From: Coriobacteriaceae bacterium
Lineage (GTDB): Bacteria; Actinomycetota; Coriobacteriia; Anaerosomatales; SLCP01
Length of the DNA stretch: 14,074 nt
Assembly (NCBI GenBank): GCA_003563465.1
Contig: PWVH01000105.1
Coordinates: 1 to 14,074 of the forward strand
Direction: 5' to 3'
A program made the translations under genes and the position numbers. The notes below the pieces were generated by a model, which was not told the DNA's origin, ran no database searches, and was given only the letters and a program-made list of their open reading frames with translations. Shown here in pieces: positions 6,167-12,387 of this stretch (positions are counted from its first letter, which is position 1; each line of letters starts with the position of its first letter).

Positions 6167-6523
6167 ATGACCCAGGACTACGTCGCACTGGGCGTACTGA
6201 TCGTAGCGGGCATCGCCTTCTTTGCGTTCGCCGTCATCGCTTCCGACATGCTGGGTCGCCGTCGGTCGGCGTCTGCCGAACAAATCCTCACAGAAGACGG
6301 TACTCAGCCGATTGCTGAACCGCCGGTCCGGTTTCGCGTCGGCTACTTCGTGTATGCGCTGATGCTCCTGGTGTTCGATGTCGGAGTCGTCTTTCTGTAC
6401 CTCTGGGCAGTCGTCTTTCATCGCATGGGCGCTTTCGTTCTCATCCAGATGGTCGTATTCGCCGGGGTGCTGGTATCAGGGCTGGTCTATGCTTGGAAAG
6501 AGGGGGCCCTCGAGTGGCGCTAG
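6167..6523 (+). CDS. nuoA: NADH-quinone oxidoreductase subunit A (NuoA)
   Basis: A 118-residue membrane subunit of complex I at the junction of the peripheral and membrane arms. Three hydrophobic helices are visible at about residues 7-28, 59-84 and 89-110. The family end GLVYAWKEGALEW (105-117) is present, as is the start of the second-helix motif, FDV. An in-frame TAA at 6161-6163 fixes ATG 6167 as the first possible start. The nearest purine-rich sequence (GGGAGAGG, 6142-6149) is too far away to be an ordinary ribosome binding site. Odd points: the usual FDVE is FDVG here (Gly73, codon GGA), and the conserved Glu of helix 3 is Gln94 (codon CAG). By eye these correspond to E. coli NuoA E81 and E102. 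Asp71 (E. coli D79) is kept. The gene overlaps nuoB by 10 bases. Confidence 0.93.
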   Translation: MTQDYVALGVLIVAGIAFFAFAVIASDMLGRRRSASAEQILTEDGTQPIAEPPVRFRVGYFVYALMLLVFDVGVVFLYLWAVVFHRMGAFVLIQMVVFAGVLVSGLVYAWKEGALEWR

Positions 6524-7017
6524 ACCGCAGTGTCGGAGAGCACTCCCTTGCGTTCGTCAAGCGCGAGCAGTTGTTCGATTGGGCACGTCGCAACTCGCTT
6601 TGGTGTACGACTCTCGGGACAGCGTGTTGCGCGATAGATGGACTGATGAACCTCGGTGGCCCTCGTTTCGATATCGATCGCATGGGGGTGCTCTTCGGGG
6701 TCTCTCCTCGGCAGGCCGATGTGATGGTCGTAGCGGGCACGGTGAACAGGAAGATGGCCGAGACGCTCAAGCTGCTCTACGACCAGATGTCCGAACCCAG
6801 GTGGGTTGTGGCGGTTGGCGCCTGCGCCAGCACGGGTGGGCCCTTCCGCGAGTATCCGAACGTAGTGCTCGGCGTAGACAGAGTCGTCCCGGTCGACGTC
6901 TACATCCCTGGGTGTCCGCCTCGCCCGGAGTCGGTGCAGTACGCCTTCATGCAGCTGCAGGAGAAGATAAGACGACAGACGGAGGAGCGCAGTGCTGCCC
7001 GACGTGACGGCAGTTAG
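6514..7017 (+). CDS. nuoB: NADH-quinone oxidoreductase subunit B (NuoB)
   Basis: This peripheral-arm subunit carries the terminal [4Fe-4S] cluster N2, which passes electrons to the quinone. The 167-residue protein has all four ligand positions: CC at 38-39 in GTACCAIDGLM, Cys104 in VGACASTGG, and Cys134 in YIPGCPPRPE. An extra Cys31 occurs where relatives usually have Pro (WCTTLG instead of WPMTFG). SPRQADVMVVAGTV (64-77) is typical. I chose GTG 6514 because GAGGGGG at 6500-6506 lies 7 bases before it; a longer form from TTG 6493 is possible but less likely. It overlaps nuoA by 10 bases and nuoC by 26 bases. Confidence 0.95.
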   Translation: MALDRSVGEHSLAFVKREQLFDWARRNSLWCTTLGTACCAIDGLMNLGGPRFDIDRMGVLFGVSPRQADVMVVAGTVNRKMAETLKLLYDQMSEPRWVVAVGACASTGGPFREYPNVVLGVDRVVPVDVYIPGCPPRPESVQYAFMQLQEKIRRQTEERSAARRDGS

Positions 7018-7447
7018 GTCCCTGCTCTCAGGGGTTGCCGAGGCCGAGGCGGAGTGCACGAGCCTCGGCGTAGTGGTCCATGCATCCTCTGGAGACGCAG
7101 TCGCGATTCTTGCCGCTCTTAAGTCGAGCGAGTTCGATTTCGCCGTGCTGATCGATCTGCTCGGTACTGACTTGGGCGACCGTGTCGAGATTACGTATCA
7201 TCTGAGATCGTTTACCCGTGACGAGGACATATTCGTGAAGTCGTCGCTTCCGCACGGCGGGACGCTGCAGTCGGCTTCGGGCGTCTTCGCCTCAGCCCTG
7301 TTGCCGGAAAGAGAGACCGCCGAGCTCTTCGGCCTGGTGCTCGCCGGCCATCCGAATCCGAAGCGCCTTCTGACCACGGAAGGGCAAGAGCCGTTGCTGC
7401 TCAGAAGCGTCCCGATCCGCACCGTCAAGGAGGTGCGCGACGGGTGA
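6992..7447 (+). CDS. nuoC: NADH-quinone oxidoreductase subunit C (NuoC, 30 kDa type)
   Basis: A 151-residue peripheral-arm subunit that sits beside NuoD and helps hold the quinone-reducing part together; it has no cofactor. The beta-sheet core ends in the family signature PERETAELFGLVLAGHPNPKR (105-125), a divergent form of the usual ERE...DLFG..F.GHPDLRR. The N-terminal part is weakly conserved but the order and length fit a stand-alone NuoC, not a NuoCD fusion. The GTG start at 6992 follows GGAGGA (6981-6986) by 5 bases and overlaps nuoB by 26 bases. Its stop overlaps the nuoD start by 4 bases (GTGA). Confidence 0.92.
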   Translation: MLPDVTAVRSLLSGVAEAEAECTSLGVVVHASSGDAVAILAALKSSEFDFAVLIDLLGTDLGDRVEITYHLRSFTRDEDIFVKSSLPHGGTLQSASGVFASALLPERETAELFGLVLAGHPNPKRLLTTEGQEPLLLRSVPIRTVKEVRDG

Positions 7448-8571
7448 GCCCGCGAGCTGCAGAGCACGTTGAGCATACGGCTACCGGGCGGATGGTTTTC
7501 GACGTCGGGTCTCAGCATCCTTCGACGCACGGCCTCTTGCGGCTGGCGATAGAAACGGACGGCGAGGAGATCGTCAGTGCCGAAGCGTGCTTGGGCTTTC
7601 TGCACAGGGGGATCGAGAAGCTGGGAGAACATCGCCGCTACCATCAGCTCCCTACCCTGATGGATCGTGGTGACTACCTGTCTGGTATACACGGCGAACT
7701 CGCCTCGGCGCTTGCGGTCGAACGTCTCAGGGGAATCGAGGTCCCGCCTAAGGCCCATTGGCTGCGATCCCTCCTCGGCGAGATCAACCGTATCGCGAGT
7801 CACATGGCCTGGTACGGCACGTTCGGACGGGACGCCGGCGTGACGAGCCATTTCTTCTACTCCATGCGCGACCGCGAGGCGCTGCTCGACATACTCGAGG
7901 CGGTCACCGGTCAGCGGATGACCTTCAACTACGTCAGGCCCGGCGGGGTAATCGCCGATCTGACGGTGGTCGCCGAGTCGAAGATACGTAGGTTCTTGCG
8001 AACTTTCGACGCTCATCTCGACGAGCATCAAACGTTCCTTGGCGGCAACGAGCTGCTTCAGAAGCGCCTGCGTGGGGTCGGTGTCATCGACCGAGACAGC
8101 GCCATGTCCTTAGGACTTACGGGAGCCAACCTGCGTGCCAGCGGCGTGCCGTACGACGTTCGGCGCGATCGTCCCTATGCCGCCTACAGCGAGCTCGAGT
8201 TCGGCATTCCCATCGGGACCACGGGAGACGCGATGGACCGCTACCTGGTGCGCATTGAGGAGATGCGCCAGGCGGCCAGGATCGTTCGGCAGTGCATCGA
8301 GGGGCTGCCCGAGGGCGCCGTGATGGCCAAGCTCCCAAAGGCGTTGCGCCCGCGAGAAGGGGAGACGTATGCGTGCGTCGAGTCCCCCCGAGGCGAGCTC
8401 GGGGTGCATCTTGTCGCGGACGGCTCTGAGACACCAAGGCGCTTTCACTACCGTGCTCCGTCTCTGTTCGCGATAGCGGCATTGGAGCAGATGCTGCCCG
8501 GCACGCTTCTGGCCGATGCGGCGCTGCTCGTGGGCAGTGTCGATATCGTTCCAGGCGAGGTCGAACGATGA
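7444..8571 (+). CDS. nuoD: NADH-quinone oxidoreductase subunit D (NuoD, 49 kDa type)
   Basis: With NuoB this subunit forms the quinone reduction site; the fold is that of the [NiFe]-hydrogenase large subunit without its metal cysteines. The 375-residue protein has VGSQHPSTHGLLRL (21-34; the usual GPQHP is GSQHP), FLHRGIEKL (52-60), DRGDYLSG (74-81) with the quinone-binding Tyr78, HFFYSMRDREALLDI (136-150), and the family end GSVDIVPGEVER with a C-terminal Arg. His25 and His29 are present. The GTG start at 7444 follows AAGGAGG (7427-7433) by 10 bases. It overlaps nuoC by 4 bases and nuoH by 4 bases. No nickel-binding CxxC pairs are seen, so it is a complex I subunit and not a hydrogenase. Confidence 0.96.
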   Translation: MSPRAAEHVEHTATGRMVFDVGSQHPSTHGLLRLAIETDGEEIVSAEACLGFLHRGIEKLGEHRRYHQLPTLMDRGDYLSGIHGELASALAVERLRGIEVPPKAHWLRSLLGEINRIASHMAWYGTFGRDAGVTSHFFYSMRDREALLDILEAVTGQRMTFNYVRPGGVIADLTVVAESKIRRFLRTFDAHLDEHQTFLGGNELLQKRLRGVGVIDRDSAMSLGLTGANLRASGVPYDVRRDRPYAAYSELEFGIPIGTTGDAMDRYLVRIEEMRQAARIVRQCIEGLPEGAVMAKLPKALRPREGETYACVESPRGELGVHLVADGSETPRRFHYRAPSLFAIAALEQMLPGTLLADAALLVGSVDIVPGEVER

Positions 8572-9578
8572 ACGCGCTCCTTTCTTCGGCCTTGCACGCT
8601 TCAGCTGCGCTGGTCCTCGTGCTTCTAAACGGCGTGGTGCTCGTCTTCATGCTGCGACGGATGATCGGCAGGATGCACTTGCGCCGCGGCGGTCTTCATG
8701 CGGGCCCGGGCGGCGTCATTCAGACTGCGGCAGACGTGCTGAAGCTGCTGTCGAAGGAGGGTACGCGTCCCGGTGGCGTGAACCGATGGGTCTATGCGAT
8801 CGCTCCGATGGCAGTCTTCGTTCCATCCTTGGTGGCCTATGCCGCACTGCCGTTCTCCGAGACTTTGCGCATAACGCGATTGGACACAGGGCTGCTGTTC
8901 ACGTTTGCTGTGCTTTCGGTGGTGCCGCTGGGAGTCATAGCGGGGAGCCTAGCATCGGCAAGTAACAGAGCGCTGATAGGGGCGATGCGTGTCGTTGCAA
9001 GACAGCTCGCCTGCAGCGTCCCGCTTCTGCTTTCGGTACTTCCGGTCGTGATGATCACCGGCACCCTCGATCTCGGTGACATCGTGAACTATCAGACCGG
9101 GCTTTGGTCGGGCGCGTTTCCGAGGTGGTTCGCTATACCGCTCTTGCCGTCGCTGGCCATCTTCACGACCGCGGCTCTGTGCGGGTTGGACCGGACGGTT
9201 TTCGACATCCACGGGATCGAGCCAGGACCGGAAAGTGGCCTTGCAGGCGAGTATTCCGCGATGAGATTCGGCCTGCTCTGCATCTCCGAGTTCGGCAACG
9301 TGTTCGTGATATCGGCGCTTGCGGTGACGGTGTTCTTCGGCGGCTGGACCCTGCCCTTCGTTCCGCTGGACCTGCAATCGAGCATCGGTCCGGTCGTGTT
9401 CCTGATCAAGACTTACACGCTGGTCTTCCTGTTCCTCTGGACCCGCAGCGTATTGCCGCGCGTGCGGACGGATCAGCTGATGGACCTGGGATGGAAGTGG
9501 CTTATTCCGCTCTCGATAGTCTGGATCATGCTCGTGGGCCTGGTCGTCAAGGCGTCCTTGCCGGGGACGGTGGTCTAG
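8568..9578 (+). CDS. nuoH: NADH-quinone oxidoreductase subunit H (NuoH), divergent
   Basis: A 336-residue membrane subunit with about eight hydrophobic helices that forms the lower part of the quinone chamber and the entry of the proton path. Family landmarks: IQTAADVLKLLSKE (51-64), VFDIHGIEP (211-219), GEYSAMRFG (227-235), FFGGW (256-260) and LPRVRTDQLMDLGWK (296-310). Several usually invariant positions differ. Relatives' GPNRVGP is GGLHAGP (41-47), so the quinone-site Arg is His44. The conserved SYE motif is ACS, with Ser150 (AGC, 9015-9017) at E. coli E157. E36 is Leu29. The PEAEQE loop reads HGIEPG, losing two of three Glu. Arg30, Asp56, Glu64 and Asp213 remain. ATG 8568 follows GAGGT (8557-8561) by 6 bases. 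Correspondences are by eye against E. coli from memory. Confidence 0.93.
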   Translation: MNALLSSALHASAALVLVLLNGVVLVFMLRRMIGRMHLRRGGLHAGPGGVIQTAADVLKLLSKEGTRPGGVNRWVYAIAPMAVFVPSLVAYAALPFSETLRITRLDTGLLFTFAVLSVVPLGVIAGSLASASNRALIGAMRVVARQLACSVPLLLSVLPVVMITGTLDLGDIVNYQTGLWSGAFPRWFAIPLLPSLAIFTTAALCGLDRTVFDIHGIEPGPESGLAGEYSAMRFGLLCISEFGNVFVISALAVTVFFGGWTLPFVPLDLQSSIGPVVFLIKTYTLVFLFLWTRSVLPRVRTDQLMDLGWKWLIPLSIVWIMLVGLVVKASLPGTVV

Positions 9579-10061
9579 GTGTGGGGCGAAGGCATCCTGG
9601 CAGGCATGCGCATCACGGTGCGAAACATGATGCGCGAGCCCATGACGGTGAACTATCCCCACGTGAAACTCGAACTTCCGGATCGTGCACGGTGGGCCGT
9701 GGCGGCCAAATACGATGCCGAGGGAAAGCCCAGGTGCACTGCGTGTAGGGCATGCGTGCGCGCCTGTCCCCACCACGTCTTAGTTCTCGACTCGACAAGA
9801 CGCAAGAAGGGCCCCAAGCACATCGACCGCTACACGTACGAAGTGGGAGCGTGCATGATGTGCGGCTTGTGCGTGGAAGCGTGCTCGTTCGATGCGATCG
9901 AGATGAGCCGCACGTACGAACTGGCGTGCCTCGATCGAAAGGAGCTGACCCGCGACCTGCTGCGAGACGTCGATGCTGCCGCCGTCGAGCAAACAAACTC
10001 CCCTAAGCCGAAGCGGCCGGCCGGCAGGAAGCGGAAGAGAAGTAAGACCGCCGATGAGTGA
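9579..10061 (+). CDS. nuoI: NADH-quinone oxidoreductase subunit I (NuoI, 2x[4Fe-4S])
   Basis: A 160-residue ferredoxin-like subunit that carries clusters N6a and N6b and passes electrons to NuoB. Two complete cluster motifs are visible: Cys53, 56, 59 and 63 (CTACRACVRACP), and Cys92, 95, 98 and 102 (CMMCGLCVEACS). The Pro that normally follows the last Cys is Ser in the second. The N-terminus ILAGMRITVRNMMREPMTVNYP matches the family's amphipathic membrane-contact helix. The C-terminal 20 residues are rich in Lys and Arg, longer and more basic than usual. GTG 9579 starts on the base after the nuoH stop; ATG 9606 is an alternative but would cut into the helix. With no NuoEFG nearby, this subunit is the most likely entry point for electrons, for example from ferredoxin (inference). 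Confidence 0.95.
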   Translation: MWGEGILAGMRITVRNMMREPMTVNYPHVKLELPDRARWAVAAKYDAEGKPRCTACRACVRACPHHVLVLDSTRRKKGPKHIDRYTYEVGACMMCGLCVEACSFDAIEMSRTYELACLDRKELTRDLLRDVDAAAVEQTNSPKPKRPAGRKRKRSKTADE

Positions 10062-10554
10062 AACCGTGAGCGGGCCTGTCTTTGCGATTCTGGCATTCGC
10101 CTGCATAGGCGGCGCGATCGGGATGCTTTCGGCCCGTAACACGATCCACGCCGCGTTGTGGCTCTCTGAGGTGATGTTGGCAGTAGCCGGGCTCTATCTT
10201 CTGCTTTCGGCCGAGTACCTGGCTGTCGTACAGGTCCTGATCTACGCGAGTGCGATGTCGGTGGTGGTGCTTTTCATCATCATGCTTACTCTGCGCGAAC
10301 GCGAGGGGCCGGTGCGCATGGCCGACTTCTCGATCGGCGGCGGTATCCTGGCAGGACTGACTGGAGTAATTCTCTACATGGCGCTAGCAGATCGCGGGGA
10401 CCGCATATCGGCGATGCCCGTCGAGCCTTCCGGCACTGCGGCACTTGGCGAGTTGCTCTTCGGCCGATGGACCCTGCCTCTAGAAGTCGCAGCGCTGATC
10501 CTACTCGTCTCGCTGGTGGCAGCCGTGTGGTGGTCGCGGGAGGTGGATAGCTGA
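10054..10554 (+). CDS. nuoJ: NADH-quinone oxidoreductase subunit J (NuoJ)
   Basis: A 166-residue membrane subunit with five hydrophobic helices (about 7-26, 33-52, 58-80, 93-112 and 142-160). It lies between NuoA/H and NuoK in the membrane arm, and the third helix undergoes the rotation linked to coupling in other complexes. The family signature LSAEYLAVVQVLIYASAM (51-68) and VVLFIIML (71-78) are clear; the usual IYAGA is IYASA. ATG 10054 overlaps the nuoI stop by 8 bases. The frame is open further upstream but that part is the shadow of the nuoI basic tail. It ends TGATG with nuoK, one shared base. Confidence 0.94.
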   Translation: MSETVSGPVFAILAFACIGGAIGMLSARNTIHAALWLSEVMLAVAGLYLLLSAEYLAVVQVLIYASAMSVVVLFIIMLTLREREGPVRMADFSIGGGILAGLTGVILYMALADRGDRISAMPVEPSGTAALGELLFGRWTLPLEVAALILLVSLVAAVWWSREVDS

Positions 10555-10859
10555 TGGCGGTCGGACCCAGTGCGTTCATGGGGGTGGCCGCAGTGCTCTT
10601 CTCGCTGGGACTCTACGGTGTCTTGACGCGGAAGAACGCCGTGATGGTGCTGATGTCGCTCGAACTCATGACTGTGGCCGCGTGCTTGAACATGGTCACG
10701 GTGTCGCGGTTCGTCACGCCGGCCGAGATGACAGGCCAAGTGTTCGCGGTGTTTGCGATGGCGGTCTTCGCCGCTCAGATCGGAATCGGCCTGGCACTAG
10801 TGCTCGCCGTCTACCGTCAGACAGGTTCGATCGAGCTGTCCTCGAAAAAGGCCACCTAG
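10554..10859 (+). CDS. nuoK: NADH-quinone oxidoreductase subunit K (NuoK)
   Basis: A 101-residue subunit with three helices, related to MrpC/MnhC antiporter subunits, that links the proximal membrane arm to the antiporter-like subunits. LGLYGVLTRKNAVMVLMSLE (18-37) holds Glu37, matching the essential E. coli E36. The helix 3 motif, usually AAAEAxxGLAL, reads FAAQIGIGLAL (72-82): the Glu matching E. coli E72 is Gln75 (CAG, 10776-10778), one base from GAG. The rest of the helix is well kept, so this is not a decayed gene. GGGAGGTGG (10538-10546) lies 7 bases before ATG 10554. The stop codon is followed directly by the nuoN start, with no nuoL or nuoM between. Confidence 0.95.
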   Translation: MAVGPSAFMGVAAVLFSLGLYGVLTRKNAVMVLMSLELMTVAACLNMVTVSRFVTPAEMTGQVFAVFAMAVFAAQIGIGLALVLAVYRQTGSIELSSKKAT

Positions 10860-12242
10860 ATGCTTTCCGGCTACTGGCATTTCACCCCCGAAGTCCTGGT
10901 AGTGTGCGGCGCATTCGCCGCGCTTTTCGGCGGATACCTGCCAGGGAAGGACCGGGGTGCCGCCTATGCCGCAGCAGGCGCGGCCGCACTCGCCGCAGCG
11001 ATCGTAGCGTTCGGGGGCACCGGCGGGCCGATCGTTTTCGGTCAGCTAGAACCCGACAGCGTCGCACGTTACGCTCGTACGGGCCTAGCCGGGCTCACCG
11101 CTGTATGGGTGCTGTGGGTTGCGGGACGGGGCATGCCTGGCGAGCGACGCCGGGAAGGAGTGGCGTTGGCGCTTTTCGCCACGGCTGGCGGCATGCTGCT
11201 CTCCATGGCCGAGGACCTGATCGTGATGTTCGTCACACTCGAGCTTGCGACCATGCCGGCATACGTGCTCATGGGCTACCGCCGCAAGGACGTATCGGGG
11301 CTTAAGAGAGCACTCGATTACTTCGTGGACTCGATTCTAGCGAGCGTGATCGTGCTGTACGGGCTCTCATTCCTGTACGGGATCTCCGGCTCGACCGCGT
11401 TTTCCGGGCTTGAGTTGGAGGGAAGCGGCATGCTGGGTTTCGTTGCGGTGATGCTCACGCTCGTGGGCTTGTTCGCGAAGGTCTCTGCAGCACCCCTGCG
11501 CCATTGGACGCTTGACGCTAATGCCAAAGCGGCTCCGGTCTCGCTCGCGTTCGTGTCCACCGTACCCAGAGTCGCGGGAATCGTGGTGATGTCTCGCCTG
11601 ATCTTAGCCATCGCTGCGAGTGCGCCGGCTATCGGCATCTTGGTAGGAGTTGCTGCCGCGGCATCGATGATAGCCGGTAACTGCGCCGCGCTTTCCCAGG
11701 GCGACCTCCGCCGACTCCTGATTTGCTCGGGAATCGCTCACCTCGGCTACCTCATGATGGCTTTGGCCGCGGGAACGGAGACCGGCTACGGCGCCGCCGT
11801 CTTCTACGCAGTGGCTTATGCGGTTCCATCGATGGGGGTGATGCTCGTGGTGGCAGAGGAGGGGGTGGCGATCGGCGATTTTGCTCGACTCGCCTCGCGC
11901 CGTCCGTGGGTTGCGTGGTCGATGGTCCTCTGGCTGCTGTCGCTCATAGGCATACCACCTCTTGCAGGTTTCTTCGGCAAGCTGTACCTGATCGGGGCCG
12001 CGTTGCAGGCGGAACTGATGGCACTCGTGTTGCTCGCGATACTTGCGACTTTGCTTTCGGCGGCATACTACTTCCGGATAGTGCGAGAGATGTTCTTCGG
12101 CGACGAGGACGAGCAAGTGGGCGGCGCTATCGAGCCCTCGCATGCTGCGACGGTCGCATTAGCGCTTTGCGCCGTCGCCACCGTAGCGATCGGCATCGGT
12201 GCACCTCGGCTGATCGCGGCTTTGGGAGTGCGATTCGGATAG
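10860..12242 (+). CDS. nuoN: NADH-quinone oxidoreductase subunit N (NuoN), sole antiporter-like subunit here
   Basis: A 460-residue, Mrp-antiporter-like membrane subunit with about 13-14 hydrophobic helices. NuoN is favoured over NuoL or NuoM by the length, the missing NuoL C-terminal lateral helix, and NuoN-type motifs. Channel residues by eye against E. coli NuoN: Glu128 in FVTLELATMP (E133), Lys207 in LFAKVSAAPLRHW (K217), Lys374 in AGFFGKLYL (K395), and Arg237 in STVPRVAG where K247 is expected (codon AGA, 11568-11570). LRRLLICSGIAHLGYLMMAL (283-302) is the well-kept family core. The start ATG 10860 touches the nuoK stop. It is the last gene of the operon: 145 bases without a gene follow. 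Being alone, it would be the only distal pumping unit unless nuoL and nuoM lie elsewhere in the genome. Confidence 0.9.
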   Translation: MLSGYWHFTPEVLVVCGAFAALFGGYLPGKDRGAAYAAAGAAALAAAIVAFGGTGGPIVFGQLEPDSVARYARTGLAGLTAVWVLWVAGRGMPGERRREGVALALFATAGGMLLSMAEDLIVMFVTLELATMPAYVLMGYRRKDVSGLKRALDYFVDSILASVIVLYGLSFLYGISGSTAFSGLELEGSGMLGFVAVMLTLVGLFAKVSAAPLRHWTLDANAKAAPVSLAFVSTVPRVAGIVVMSRLILAIAASAPAIGILVGVAAAASMIAGNCAALSQGDLRRLLICSGIAHLGYLMMALAAGTETGYGAAVFYAVAYAVPSMGVMLVVAEEGVAIGDFARLASRRPWVAWSMVLWLLSLIGIPPLAGFFGKLYLIGAALQAELMALVLLAILATLLSAAYYFRIVREMFFGDEDEQVGGAIEPSHAATVALALCAVATVAIGIGAPRLIAALGVRFG

Positions 12243-12245
12243 CGT

Positions 12246-12289
12246 TCGCGCTTCACGCGATCGACAGGGCCGTTCTTCTTGTGGAGAAG
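12246..12289 (+). terminator. Weak tandem hairpins after nuoN
   Basis: TCGCG (12246-12250) pairs with CGCGA (12256-12260), and CTTCT (12275-12279) pairs with AGAAG (12285-12289), each around a 5-base loop. They lie 4 to 47 bases after the nuoN stop, where a terminator would be expected, but the stems are short and no clean T-run follows. The remaining bases to the htrA start hold a TATACT at 12325-12330, which could be a -10 box without a good -35. Confidence 0.2.
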
Positions 12290-12362
12290 TGCCGGAGTGA
12301 ACCGCGGCGGAGGATGCAGCTGGGTATACTCACCGAGTACGTATGCTCGGCCCGAATCGACG

Positions 12363-12386
12363 TGAGGTCAGATTTGAGGTCAGATT
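12363..12386 (+). repeat. Perfect 12-bp tandem repeat duplicating the htrA ribosome binding site
   Basis: TGAGGTCAGATT occurs twice in direct succession (12363-12374 and 12375-12386), one base before ATG 12388. Each copy contains GAGGT; the second, at 12376-12380, lies 7 bases before the ATG and is the likely ribosome binding site. A start at ATG 12343 would instead translate the repeat, and has no binding site of its own. Confidence 0.85.
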
Positions 12387-12387
12387 G

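Noticed and set aside
7198..8031. Minus-strand reading frame of 277 codons
   Set aside because: It lies entirely opposite nuoC and nuoD, whose products are clearly recognisable; its composition is that of a codon shadow and it resembles no family.
7444..8571. NuoD as a [NiFe]-hydrogenase large subunit
   Set aside because: The N- and C-terminal CxxC nickel ligands are absent, while the NuoD-specific HPSTHG, DRGDY and GEVxR motifs are present.
8949..9776. Minus-strand reading frame of 275 codons, rich in His and Arg
   Set aside because: Antisense shadow of nuoH and nuoI in GC-rich DNA; no ribosome binding site and no recognisable domain.
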